In this document: piece after piece, positions 1 to 9,798 of the stretch
How the letters are laid out: every line of letters starts with the position of its first letter
How positions within the stretch are numbered: position 1 is the first letter of the stretch
Assembly: GCA_047967505.1 (NCBI GenBank)
Contig: CM106539.1
DNA length: 64,000 nt
Reading direction: 5' to 3' (one strand)
From: Dipteris shenzhenensis
Taxonomy: Eukaryota; Polypodiophyta; Polypodiopsida; Gleicheniales
Notes under the pieces: generated by a model
Seen by the model: only the letters and a program-made list of their open reading frames with translations
The model's database searches: none
What the model was told of the DNA's origin: nothing
Program-made: the position numbers and the translations under genes

Positions 1-755
1 ACAGAGCCAAAACCAGTTGATGTGTTGGATACCTTGGGGAAGATCAACTACACCGGCAGACCTAGACAGATTGAAGGAGTGGATCTTAAGAGATGGAGTT
101 GGACTCTGTGATACACACATCCAGCTGATGGACACAGGGCACGATGTATGGAAGACCCTGCAGGATCTCTACAAGAGCACGAACACATGGAGGATTATAA
201 TGCTTCGGAACCAACTGGTCAACCTACATACTGACGAAAAGAGTCAGCCCACAACTTCCTAGTGAAGGTAAAGATTCTCAAAGATCAGCTTGGAGCAATG
301 GGTCACAGGGTGGATAGTAATGCCATGCTCCTAGTCAGTAAAACTCCAAGGAGCTTTAGAGGGTTGGTGACGACTCTTGCCACTGGAGAACGAACAAGGC
401 CGCTCACATTTGAGGACCTGGATCTGTTGTTGCTTCGGGAAGAAGCTCAAAAGTTGTACAACGGGAGGGATGAGGATGATGGCGACGAGAAGGCTTTCAT
501 AGCCACATGCAAAGGTGGCAAATGGAAACCACAGAAAAAGAAAGATGCCCAGGGCGAGGCAGGGGACGCTTCTAATGGTGAAAACAAAAAAAAAGAGAAA
601 GAGCCAAAAGAAGTGCTTCTACTGCGACACCCCCCAGGAGACTTCTAAGGATCGCAGCAACAATAAGGCAGGCCAAGCGAAGAGGGAGGATCAATCGGAG
701 CCGGCATTAGCCAATATGGAAAGAGAAGCTATTTGCAACACCACCATGTCCCACT
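1..755 (+). pseudogene. gag: Copia gag relic, frameshifted
   Basis: This is a remnant of a Copia-type Gag, the nucleocapsid protein that packages retrotransposon RNA. Frame 2 (from about 17) carries the helical core DVWKTLQDLYKSTNTWR...MLRNQLVNL. From 262 the reading shifts to frame 1 with VKILKDQLGAMGH, LVTTLATGERTRPLTFEDLDLLLLREEAQ, as in the UBN2/retrotran_gag families. A lysine-rich tail follows, then a degenerate zinc-knuckle start (CFYCDTP) near 620 in yet another frame. At least two frameshifts show that it is dead. The 5' end runs off the window. No protease or reverse transcriptase follows. A related relic lies at 3,115-4,110. Confidence 0.75.
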
Positions 756-1480
756 GAGATAGATTTTGCATATCTAGCAATGACACTATCATGATAGACA
801 TCAAGGAGTGGAGCACAAAGCTTGACTTTGTGGTGAAGGATGGAAGGTGTTGCTCAACCATGGGATCTGAGGAAAAGCCCAGTACCTCACTCAGAAATTG
901 AGCTTGAAGTCACTGAGGGGAGCACCTGCAGAGACTTAAACAAAGGCAAGGATGAAGATGGTACTTCTCAGAGATACTTGGCTTGCGCCAATAGCACACA
1001 TCAACAGACTGATAATGGAGAGTGGAAAGAGAATTTCAATTCACAAGCAAATTGGCCTTGTGTCTCACCTGTCTAAGTAGAAGTCGCCTTCCTCTTTTTT
1101 TCTGGAACTTGATCTCTAGGTTGGATGGCTCGATCACCAAGACGTACACCTCCTGGATTTGGATCTCGTTTCCCTCTAGATCCTTGGCTGTCTTGCATGC
1201 CTGAATCTGTTATCATGTGAGAATCTCTGCATGTACCATTCTTGACCTTGATAGCATGCTGGAACACACCTTGTGCAATGGAAGAAATGTAAACCAAAGG
1301 AAGAGATTTTGAACCAAATGGAAGTACACACTAGACACGGGTGCGAAGAAGTCTCTCAAGGACATGCAAAGTTGAGATAGTGAACAGCAGTGAAGGATAG
1401 CAAGATAACTCAATATATGTATTGCACCAAAATGTAGGACCTCACACAAGTGCTCTCAACCTGCGTGTAGCTCCTCTGCA
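756..1480. other. Unassigned sequence between retroelement relics
   Basis: No recognisable gene. A short minus-strand stretch at about 1,060-1,205 reads as coding-like protein (ACKTAKDLEGNEIQIQEVYV, then LVIEPSNLEIKFQ), with no family recognised. It may be a scrap of a retroelement polyprotein. The rest shows no repeats or domains that I can name. Confidence 0.35.
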
Positions 1481-1485
1481 AATGC

Positions 1486-1620
1486 GTAGGCAAGGGCCTC
1501 AAGTGCTCCCTTTATATAGGCGAGGGGCTAGTCTGCCCCCACCCCCTAATCTGGCCGACTGGCCTCAGCTGTTAGAAAACTAGAGGTAGGTTGCGTGCTT
1601 AGGGCCAACACTACTCCGCA
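1486..1620 (-). promoter_or_regulatory. LTR-type promoter block, minus strand
   Basis: Read on the minus strand, a TATA box (TATATAAA, 1,511-1,518) lies in the context GCCTATATAAAGG. It is preceded by a CTGGCCGACTGGCC-like motif near 1,548-1,566. The same arrangement (GGCCGACCAG-type motif, then CTATA.AA.GG) recurs in the LTR blocks at 1,981, 15,104, 16,010, 17,668 and 19,139. This suggests the U3 part of a decayed LTR. LTR boundaries were not found. Confidence 0.4.
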
Positions 1621-2469
1621 GCGGAAGATGAACCCAAGGTCACAAGGACAGAATGAACAGAACTCAAATACGTGTGCTTTACTTAAATCTAAAAGAGGAC
1701 AATCAGATCTGAAAGAGAGCTCAGATGTACAGCCAAAACAGTGCTACAGTGTGTAGGTGTGCACCTAGGGATGCTGCACTTCTGCCCAGCATCTAGGGAT
1801 GCTGCAGACTTCTGGACTTCTTCCCCGCAGGAACACTCCTGTGTAGATGGTACTGCCACTGCTCTTCACTATTGCGAGGTGACCTGCAGGCTGAGTAGAC
1901 TCTTTAGGATTCTCCTGGCTGCTCTGGATACAGCCCACTACATGCTCTAAAGAATGATTTTGGCCCCTAGCCAGGGGTACTTTATATAGGGCAGTATGCC
2001 CCTCTGAAACAGCCCAACTTGGTCCTGGCCAACCAGATCAGGTGACCTGACCAGGTTTATTCCCCTGGAAACAGGTGGACTACAGACTGGCCATTGCTGA
2101 GTCTGTTGCTGTTGTTTGCGCCTATAAATAGGCTTGGTGCTGGGCCTGTTGCACGCTCCTCTGCTGGGCTTGGCCCTCTGCAATGCCTGGGCAATCTGCT
2201 ATTCCTTGATGTAGCTTCCACTCCAGCTTCCATATATGCTCCTTCACACTATTCCAGCCCCAACCTGTGCCTGCTGTCCTTTTGTTACTTACTGTACCAG
2301 TTGCAGCATTCAAGACTGGCAATGGACCCAGGTGCTGCCCTTGTGGCCGCATATTGCTGCCCACGTGGCAGCCTCACCTCTTCCGCCCATAGTATGCTAA
2401 GGTGTCAACCCCTTGAGCTGTCCTCATTTGGGGGCTCATAGGGTGGGCATTGACCCAATTTCTCCAACA
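1621..2469 (-). repeat. LTR block (3' LTR of a minus-strand element)
   Basis: The right end reads ...TCTCCAACA at 2,469, so on the minus strand it begins TGTTGGAGA. It is preceded there by a purine run, TTGAGAGGGG (2,470-2,479), typical of a polypurine tract, which makes this a 3' LTR. A minus-strand TATA box (TATATAAA, 1,981-1,988) is preceded by a GACCTGACCAGG-like motif around 2,028-2,055. The element-3' (left) boundary is uncertain. The end resembles those of the LTR blocks finishing at 18,200 and 19,587 (CATTCCAACA, with GGGGGCT.A.AG..GGG just inside). Confidence 0.5.
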
Positions 2470-3047
2470 CCCCTCTCAATGAAACACTGTGGCCCAGCAC
2501 CAACTTTGTCAAAGAATTGCTCCATAGCTCCTTTGCAAAAGCACTCAAGAATATGTCGAGGCTGTCTTCTTGATCTAGTCATAATTCCCACACCTCCTGC
2601 ATTGCTCTCGAATAGGCCAAGTCTGGAATATTGGTCAAAGTTACAAATACTCTGGTCTCTTTGGTAACCCAAGGCACCAAGAACACTATAGGGCCCAACC
2701 AAACCCTGCAAGGTACCAAAGATCCGAGGTCTGTTTGAATCCGACATACCACTGGTGCCATCCGTGTCTTGATCCTTGATGCCTCGCACAATGCGATCTT
2801 GGTCCACGTAGATTGCCATTGGTAGGAATCCCTCCAGCCAATTCTGAAGTAACCCGGATCTTACACATCCTTCGTCTCCACCATAAAGGCTTTGACAAGA
2901 TAGTCGTCTGGTCCTTCCAGCATCATGCAACTGGGCCTTCTGGAGAAGCCTCTTGAACACCTCCATTGATCTGCAACTTGAACTTTTCAGAGGCTTTGTT
3001 GCTAATCTGAAGGACAATCTTGCAGCAGGCGTCGAAAGCCTCTGCAA
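2436..3047 (-). other. Unrecognised 203-codon open frame upstream of the LTR
   Basis: An uninterrupted minus-strand frame of 203 codons begins at 3,047 and runs through the polypurine tract into the LTR block. It lies where the 3' part of the internal region of the minus-strand element ending at 2,469 should be. No reverse transcriptase, integrase or gag motif is visible. The composition is mixed, with no membrane segment or zinc knuckle. It may be chance or the tail of a degraded non-coding internal region. I do not assign a function. Confidence 0.25.
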
Positions 3048-3114
3048 TGAGAGATCACCCTTTGTCTACATGGGAGGCTTTCACTGTTAAATCTCACAGT
3101 GCAGTATGGCATCC

Positions 3115-4110
3115 CGCATGTTGATTCCAAATCTTGGTGAGGTAGGTGTGTTGGATGAGACCACCTATCCGATCTGGAAAATTAAGATCTAGAGCCACTT
3201 GGTTGCATGTGCATTGTGGGGGATCACTGAAGGAGTGGACAAGAAGCTTGCAAATCCAAGGATTACAACACACAAGATTCTCAAGACTGCAGGTTCAAAT
3301 ATGATCATAGTGAGGTCACTCAAAGATGCTAAGGCACTCTCCATGATCATAGGAATGACCACGGATTAAATGCTCCCACACACACTGTTGGTGCTGTCCA
3401 CGTTCAAGGCTTTGATGATTCTACACAACGTATATGAGACAAATAATACGGCACTTATTGTCCCTCCAAAATTAGTTGTTTGTCTTGAAGATGGGCTAAC
3501 CAGGTACATGAACATCTCATCAACTGATAGTTTTAAGGGATCAATTGGACGATATCGTCAAAAGGTGGACAATAATCAGTTGGCCACTTTTAGTGATCTC
3601 TAGCAGCATTTTTGTTGCACAAGTTAGGCTATAGCAAGCTAGCCAAACACACGTCAATGGGAATCCACTCTGTCATGACCACAGACCATTTTGGCTGACC
3701 GATCAGAGGCACATGATGATGTCGCTTTGAGGTCTGTCGAACAACCCCACATCTTGATGCTAGATGATTCCAACAAGAAAATCTATCTTGAAGTATCTCA
3801 CCACAGTTGGCATCCGTATCTCCAACCTACTCGGAATCACAGTACCCATTAGACATAGTACTGTTGACATGAATCATGTACCAGCCAGAATCTGTTTGAG
3901 GAAGATGGCAATGAGAAGGCATTTAATGGTACCACCAATGTTAAAGGTAAAGATAAGGGCAAGCACGAGAAAGGAAAATCCAAAAGGAAGAAAGAATAAC
4001 GCTTCCAAGAATGAGATCCTTTTGATAAGGAGAGCGAGAGAGAAAAAGAATTGCCACTATTGGTTACCTTGAGTAGCCTTAATATTAGATATGGGATCAC
4101 AATGTGACAA
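3115..4110 (+). pseudogene. gag: Second Copia gag relic
   Basis: A decayed Copia Gag related to the relic at the window start. Near 3,150 the frame reads LDETTYPIWKIKI, the N-terminal signature (L.G.NY..W...M) of Copia gags, followed by a stop. Near 3,425 it reads LHNVYETNNTA, matching the helical core (LQ.LYE..N.A). Near 3,900, in another frame, EEDGNEKAFNGT matches DEDDGDEKAF of the first relic, followed by a Lys-rich segment. Several stops and frameshifts separate the blocks. No pol follows. Confidence 0.6.
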
Positions 4111-4406
4111 TGCTCACGTCTGATGTCAAGCAATGATCGAAGTTACAAGATCTTCGGTAAAGTTGGAGCACAACACAAATCAAGTGATGCTAAGAACAAG
4201 GCCATGTTCACGAAGAGTATAAGAACAAAAATGGCCATCCAATGGCAAGAGTGTGAGTTCGTGACTGGCACTGACTGGAGTGTTTCATAGATGTGATAAC
4301 GGGGATACTTATAGAAGGCACCCAACTAGTTTTGATGGCAAGCAATAACAAAACGAAGGCCAGGAGACGTAACCTCTATGCATTTATGTTGACTACAGTA
4401 CCCTGT
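4111..4406. other. Short unassigned spacer
   Basis: No domain or repeat recognised between the gag relic and the first Gypsy LTR. Confidence 0.3.
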
Positions 4407-5319
4407 TGTAACCTGCAATGGTAATCTGATCATGTAATTCACAGCAAGACCTTCTTTAAACCTTTAGCGAGGAATTAGTGTTGTACACCATAGAGAGAGA
4501 AAGGAGATGAGGGTAGAGAGAGAGTAGAGTCAACAACCGATTAGGTCCCTATACCCACTAAAGGCCCCCTCCCCCAATCAGGGGAGAATTTGCTTTATAC
4601 TCGAAGAACTGAGAAATACAAAGAACACTCTTCGAGAGAGCATGGAAAACGCGCTTCTGAAGAGCTCACTGTGCACACGTATAGCAGACCCAAAGACATG
4701 AGAGGCAACGCCGACCAATACCGAGACCTTGATGCTATCCACACTGACGATGTAGGACGCTTCTGCAAGGCAAGGGAGAGGCTTGTGCTGTCCACCGCGG
4801 AATGCATGGTTACTACATGAGTGAGAGAGTGAAAGCTAGGAGTGATAGATCCTATAAGAGAGCTGAGAGATGACTGAAATAAACAGCTGAGAATGAGCTG
4901 TGTAAAACTGTGAAAGATAACTGAAAAGAGCTGCTGAAACATACCCCAAACCTTAATATGTTCGCTGTCCCGACTCCCCGTCTGATGCGCTGCGTGAACA
5001 CTTCCCAGAGGGCTGAACTAATGCCAAAGGCTGAGGCTGGTCAGAGGGCCACTAGGGGTGAGTGTCAAGGAGGAGCTGTAGGAGCCTAGGCTCGACCTAA
5101 ACCTATCCCTAAACCTAAGACGGAAACACTACCCTATGGTTCTCTAGTGGATACTAGTGAACAAGGACTGATATTTTGACTTGACCTAAGGCTGAGAGAC
5201 GGGCTTACGTAGCTTGTGCCTCACTGTCCCTAGACAAGGGCTCACAAAGGGGTCACAGCATACAAAAAAATCTCCTATTACAGAACTATTACGCACTTGT
5301 CGATGTAGCCAGTGTGTCA
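4407..5319 (-). repeat. Gypsy LTR A (minus strand, promoter deleted)
   Basis: LTR of 913 bp with TG...CA ends. On the plus strand it starts TGTAACCTGCAATGG and ends CCAGTGTGTCA. It is homologous to LTR B (5,352-5,942) and LTR C (13,167-14,261). Compared with LTR C it lacks about 190 bp containing the TATA box, the gap lying after GGAGGAGCTGTAGGAG near 5,080. No primer-binding site is seen to its left, so it is the outer 3' LTR of the array. Confidence 0.8.
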
Positions 5320-5351
5320 CTTTGCACCCAAGTGCAAGGCTCTGATACCAA
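5320..5351 (-). other. 32-bp internal segment: PBS next to LTR
   Basis: Everything between LTR A and LTR B is 32 bp. Read on the minus strand it starts with one base, then TGGTATCAGAGC (5,339-5,350), complementary to the 3' end of plant initiator-Met tRNA, then TTGCACTTGGGTGCAAAG, which abuts the TG of LTR A. All coding sequence that once lay here is gone. Confidence 0.75.
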
Positions 5352-5942
5352 TGTAGCATGCAACGGTAATCTGATCGTAATTCACAGCAAGACCTTTAAA
5401 CCTTTAGCGAGGAATTAGCATTGTACACCATAGAGAGAGAAAGGAGATGAGGGTAGAGAGAGAGTAGAGTCAACCACCGATTGGGTCCCTGTACCCACTA
5501 CTAAAGAGCTCACTGTGCACACGTATAGCAGACCCATAGACCTGAGAGGCAACGCCGACCGATATTGGGACCTTGATGCTGTCCACACTGACAATGTAGG
5601 ATGCTTCTGCAAGGCAAGGGAGAGGCTTGTGCCATCCACCGGAATGCAGGGTTACTGCATGAGTGAGAGAGTGAAAGCTAGGAGTGATAGATCCTATAAG
5701 AGAGCTGAGAGATGACTGAAATAAAGAGCTGAGAATGAGCTATGTAAAACTGTAAAAGATAACTGAAAAGAGCTGCTGAAATAGACCCCAAACCTTACTT
5801 CGTTCGCTGTCCCGACTTTCCGTCTGATGCATTGCGTGAACACCTTCCTAGGGGGCTGAATTGATGCCAAAGGCCGAGGCTGGTCAGAGGGCCACTGGAG
5901 GGGAGTGTCAGCCTGTTCAGAGGGGGCTGAGGAGGAGCTGTA
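5352..5942 (-). repeat. Gypsy LTR B, truncated
   Basis: Starts TGTAGCATGCAACGG and matches LTR C for about 590 bp, then stops at about 5,942 just after GGAGGAGCTGTA. That is close to where LTR A is also deleted. The missing part is U3 with the TATA box. The breakpoint joins it directly to protease-like sequence of the neighbouring gag-protease remnant, so reverse transcriptase, RNase H and integrase have been deleted. Confidence 0.75.
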
Positions 5943-5978
5943 TATGCTTTGATCGCCGCGTATCACGGCAGGCTCAGG

Positions 5979-6713
5979 TCAACCTTCCACAATAGTGAAG
6001 GTGTCCTGCCACCAATCAGGTGTCGGTACATGCTCACAGAACCACTGAATCCCGAGGATCATATCACACCCCATCAAAAGAGTCAAAACAAAATCCCGCG
6101 TAAAGATGGCCTTCTGAACTGAAAAAGTGAAATGGATGGCCTTATGCGTGATGTGTGTGCGCAAGCCGAGCGTGAACCCGTCCACTACAAGCTCGTGAGA
6201 CACCAAGGTGCACCCCACGGTCTTGGCAAGCTGAGGGGAGATGGCATCTTCTGAACTCCCCATATTGAATAGGACAATAAACTGATGCCCGTTAGTTGTG
6301 CCGTACACTCGAATGAGCGCCTTCTTTTGATTTGAGAAATTACCCTCCTTCTTACCTTGAAAGACCGTCGTGGAAACGGCGTTCAAAGCAAGGAAGACGG
6401 CATTCGTATAGCTAAGGATGAAGGCAGGGCTAGAAGTGCCAATACATTGCGACGGACAAAGTAGGTGCTTTCGCAGCCTTCTCGGCAAGCCACTTCGGAC
6501 AATCCTTCTTGCCATGCCCAGCGATGTGGTAGCAATGGAAGCAGCGATGTTCTTGGTGGTGCCGCTTCTACTCGTCGTGCTGTAATAGCCTCCCGTAATG
6601 CCCGCTTTAGTCTTCTCATCTGGGGTCATCTTGGGCTTGGACTCCTTCTTTTGACCAGAAACCTGGCCGTCTTTCTTTTGGAACTGGTTGTCCTTCTTCT
6701 GATCCTTACCCAC
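5979..6713 (-). pseudogene. pol: Gypsy gag C-terminus and aspartic protease, mutated
   Basis: A 244-codon minus-strand frame. Residues 1-40 are Lys/Gln-rich, as in Gag tails. A zinc knuckle (CFHC....GHGKKDC) is readable at about 6,497-6,550 but in a different frame, so a frameshift lies here. Residues 130-235 are retropepsin-like (FIVLFNMGSSEDAIS, then LLMGCDMILGIQWF). The catalytic Asp of the D-S/T-G motif is Asn at about residue 150 and the following residue is Met, so the protease is predicted inactive. The downstream reverse transcriptase is missing. It continues the gag at 6,714-7,452. Confidence 0.7.
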
Positions 6714-7452
6714 TGTGTTGTTTGACTGCTACAGGGATTTGAAATCTTTCTGAACCTGCTTGGGCTTTCCCCCGTTCAGCATCATCTCCTGATTCTGTGC
6801 GAGAGTCAGCGCTCGCTCGTACTCTGGCGGGTCGAAGTTCCGAATGGGTATAACAAATGCTGGTGTTCAATCCTTGAATGAATTGCTTCATCTTGGCGCT
6901 CTCCGTCACGCCCAACTACTGCGCCATCGTGATGACCTTGTTATTATATGTCAACAAAGGCAAACCATTCTGGGAGAGACGAGAAAACTCATCCTTCAGG
7001 GTAAGCACATATTGGGGTGGGAGAAAACGGGCTTTGAGGTCGGCCACAAACATTGCCCAAATGAAATTCGTCTTAAACGTTGTTGGGTCAGTATGTTTAC
7101 TAGCCCAATGTTGCCACCAGGTCACCGCATCACCCGTAAGATGAGAGGCTGTGAGGTGGACTTTGTCTTGCTCATCTTGAATCCGCGCTAACGGAAAATG
7201 AGCTACAAACTGATGAATAAATTGCAAAATTGTTAAATGGTCACACTTACCATCATACTTATCAAAATTTGGAGTGGACCAAGTGAGTAGTGTTACCTTT
7301 GTCAATGACGAAAGCTGTGGTGGTGATGACTGCTGCACTCAAACTTGCCTGCATTGCGGCTAACATCTGTTTGTGTTGGAGAAGCATCGCCTCTCGGTCT
7401 AGCTTTTGTTGCCTCTCTACCTGGGCGAGCTTTGTGCGTCGCAGTGCCTCCT
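6714..7452 (-). pseudogene. gag: Gypsy gag, 3' part, split by a Copia insertion
   Basis: Minus-strand gag of a Ty3/Gypsy element. The frame from 7,338 contains TPNFDKYDGKCDHLTILQFI, DAVTWWQHWA, FVADLKARFLPP and LKDEFSRLSQNG, which match the retrotrans_gag (PF03732) layout. A stop after KVITMAQ at 6,916 and a frame change follow, then VTESAKMKQFIQGLN. Upstream, from 7,452, is a charged helix (NEEALRRTKLAQVERQQKLD). Its other half lies beyond the inserted Copia at 12,786-13,113. Stops and frameshifts make it a pseudogene. Confidence 0.75.
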
Positions 7453-7457
7453 CATTT

Positions 7458-7681
7458 TGTGGAAGGGAGAGTGTGAAAGCACACACACACACACAAGCAG
7501 GATAAGCAACAAGAAGTGTGGGGATAAAAGGTATGTGTGTACATTCCCTAGCACACAGTGAAGCTTTTATATAAAGGGATAAGGTTACAACACTAAGTAC
7601 GGTGTACTTAGTGTACTTAACAAATAAAGTACTAAGTGTACTTAACTGTACTTGGGTGGCCATAGAGCCTTTACCCCAACA
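7458..7681 (-). repeat. Copia 1 3' LTR
   Basis: 224 bp, TG...CA ends, pair of 12,562-12,785. A minus-strand TATA box (TATATAAAAG, about 7,565-7,574) lies inside. Just outside, at 7,682-7,692, the minus strand reads AAGTGGGAGGT, a good polypurine tract for plus-strand priming. Confidence 0.95.
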
Positions 7682-7729
7682 ACCTCCCACTTAAAGGCAA
7701 TATGCCCTCAAGTAAAAAATAAATGAGGC

Positions 7730-9181
7730 TCAACCTATACCCATCAATTGTCGGCAATGTGCAAACCGCTCTGCAGGCAAGCCTTTTGTCAACAGATCTG
7801 CTGGATTATCATCTGTGTGAATCTTGACAAGCTGAATCAGCTTATCATCTATCACTTCTCTAATGAAGTGATACTTCACATCAATGTGCTTTGTCTTTGC
7901 ATGAAAAACAGGATTGTGTGCCAACTGAATAGCACTCTGACTGTCACAATGCAACAATGGAATATCACCTGTAATGCCCAAATCTCCCACTAGCCGAGAT
8001 AACCATAAGGCCTCTTTGCATGCCTCTGTGGCTGCAATATATTCAGCTTCCGTAGTAGACAAGGCTATGCACTGCTGCATCCTTGACATCCATGACACTG
8101 CACCTCCAGTGAATGTATAAACATAACCGGTAGTAGATTTCCGGTTATCGGGATGACCAGCAAAATCTGAATCCACATAACCCTGCACCTTTGCATCTCG
8201 CTTGCCAAAGCATATGCACAACTCCTGTGTGCCCTTCAAGTATCTCATGATACCTTTCACTGCATTCCAATGCTTTTTGCCAAGATTTGCCATACACCTG
8301 CTCACCACTCCCACTGCAAACGCAATATCAGGTCTGGTAGCAACCATGGCATACATGAGACTGCCACAAGCTGAAGCATACGGAATCTTGGCCATTTCAG
8401 CCCTATCAGCATCTGAGTGTGGGCTGTCCATTGCACTGAGTTTCACATACGGAGGCAATGGAGAACTAAGGGTTTTCCCCCCTTCCATATGAAACCTATG
8501 CAATACTTTGCCAATATATTCGGTCTGAGACAGATACAACAAACGCTGTCCCCTATCTCTCTGTATCCGCATTCCCAGTATGTGATTTGCATCACCAAGG
8601 TCCTTCATATCTAAGGCCTCATGCAGTCTTTTCTTAAGGTCATCAAGCTCCTTACGAGCTATACCAGCAATAAGCATGTCATCCACATATAAAATGAGAA
8701 TGATTAAGCTGCCATTTGCAGCCCTTTTGGTATATAAGCAGTGATCGTCATCACTTCTCCTGAAGCCTTGGGACTTCATGAAGGTATCAAATTTCTTATA
8801 CCATTCCCTTGGTGCCTGTTTCAGCCCGTAAAGGCTCTTTTTAAGCTTGCATACAAGTGACTCCTTGCCCTTGACTGCAAATCCTTCTAGCTGCTGCATG
8901 TAGATCTCCTCATGAAGATCACCGTGAAGAAAGACTGTCTTCACATCCATTTGGCATAATTCCAAATTCTCACATGCAACCAAAGCAAGTACAATCCTGA
9001 GTGTGGTCATCTTAACCACTGGAGAAAAGATCTCATCAAAATCAACACCATACTCCTGCTTAAAGCCCTTGGCAACCAACCTGGCTTTATACCTTGGCTT
9101 AGCTCCAGGTGTGACTTTCAATCTATACACCCACTTGCATGGCAGTACTTTCATGCCCTTAGGCAACTGCACCAATTCCAA
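7730..9181 (-). CDS. pol: Copia 1 reverse transcriptase-RNase H
   Basis: A 483-codon open frame covering the entire Copia RT and RNase H. Visible RT motifs are KWVYRLKV, ARLVAKGFKQEYGVDFDEIFSPVVK, QMDVKTVFLHGDL, LYGLKQAPREWY and the catalytic YVDDML near residue 170. RNase H follows with GYVDSDFAGHPDNRKSTTGY, LSTTEAEYIA, the active-site segment LHCDSQSAIQLA and DNPADLLTKGLP, ending ...LMGIG as Copia pols do. There are no stops. The N-terminal end is not a natural start. A one-base deletion near 9,176-9,180 separates it from the connector frame, so it was once part of one polyprotein. Confidence 0.9.
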   Translation of the reverse strand: MELVQLPKGMKVLPCKWVYRLKVTPGAKPRYKARLVAKGFKQEYGVDFDEIFSPVVKMTTLRIVLALVACENLELCQMDVKTVFLHGDLHEEIYMQQLEGFAVKGKESLVCKLKKSLYGLKQAPREWYKKFDTFMKSQGFRRSDDDHCLYTKRAANGSLIILILYVDDMLIAGIARKELDDLKKRLHEALDMKDLGDANHILGMRIQRDRGQRLLYLSQTEYIGKVLHRFHMEGGKTLSSPLPPYVKLSAMDSPHSDADRAEMAKIPYASACGSLMYAMVATRPDIAFAVGVVSRCMANLGKKHWNAVKGIMRYLKGTQELCICFGKRDAKVQGYVDSDFAGHPDNRKSTTGYVYTFTGGAVSWMSRMQQCIALSTTEAEYIAATEACKEALWLSRLVGDLGITGDIPLLHCDSQSAIQLAHNPVFHAKTKHIDVKYHFIREVIDDKLIQLVKIHTDDNPADLLTKGLPAERFAHCRQLMGIG

Positions 9182-9798
9182 GTACCATTTTTATGGAGAC
9201 TGTCCATTTCAGACTTCATGGCTAGTTCCCATAGCCTTTTATCATGCATTTGCACGGCTTCCTTGTAACAGGAAGGTTCTCCACAATCTGTAAGCATAAT
9301 AAAATCTGCTCCTGGAACAAATCTGTCTGGCGGTTTCATTTGTCTAGTGGACCTTCGGACCCATTGGTCTTGCTGTCCAACTTGCTGCTCACCTAAAACA
9401 GGTTGCTGTTCTAGTAGATCAGGCTGCAGAATTATGCCTGGGAGGTCTTCCAAAGGTGGCATGTCCCGTAGTACATCTTCCGCCACTGCGGGCTGTCCAT
9501 TTGGACCTGCTGCAGCATCATGCATTGGCTGATTACGCTGCTGTTGTGGCTGATTTGCAGCCTGCCTGAACTGTACAGGATGTCCCGAGTCATCAATGTC
9601 AACCTCTGAAGCATCAGAAGGCTTATCTGCTGCCTTAAACATACATGACTCATCAAATAAGACATCATTACTCCGTATTAGCTTCTTATTCACAGGATCC
9701 CATAGGCGGTAACCCATCTCACCACTGTCACCATATCCAAGAAAAATGCATTTAAGAGACTTAGGATCAAGCAAGGCGAGCCAATTGCTCCATTCCAC
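9151..9798 (-). CDS. pol: Copia 1 post-integrase connector (pol fragment)
   Basis: Contains LLDPKSLKCIFLGYGDSGEMG, YRLWDPVNKKLIRSNDVLFDE, the conserved C-terminal region of Copia integrases, then a Gln/Pro-rich linker and RRSTRQMKPPDRFVPG, which precedes RT in this lineage. The start is abnormal: the preceding integrase zinc finger and D,D(35)E core are missing. A deletion junction at about 9,770-9,785 joins the end of gag-protease to LDPKS. At the other end, expected NGTWELVQLP becomes NGTWNWCSC through loss of one base, so it is out of frame with RT. Confidence 0.8.
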   Translation of the reverse strand: MEWSNWLALLDPKSLKCIFLGYGDSGEMGYRLWDPVNKKLIRSNDVLFDESCMFKAADKPSDASEVDIDDSGHPVQFRQAANQPQQQRNQPMHDAAAGPNGQPAVAEDVLRDMPPLEDLPGIILQPDLLEQQPVLGEQQVGQQDQWVRRSTRQMKPPDRFVPGADFIMLTDCGEPSCYKEAVQMHDKRLWELAMKSEMDSLHKNGTWNWCSCLRA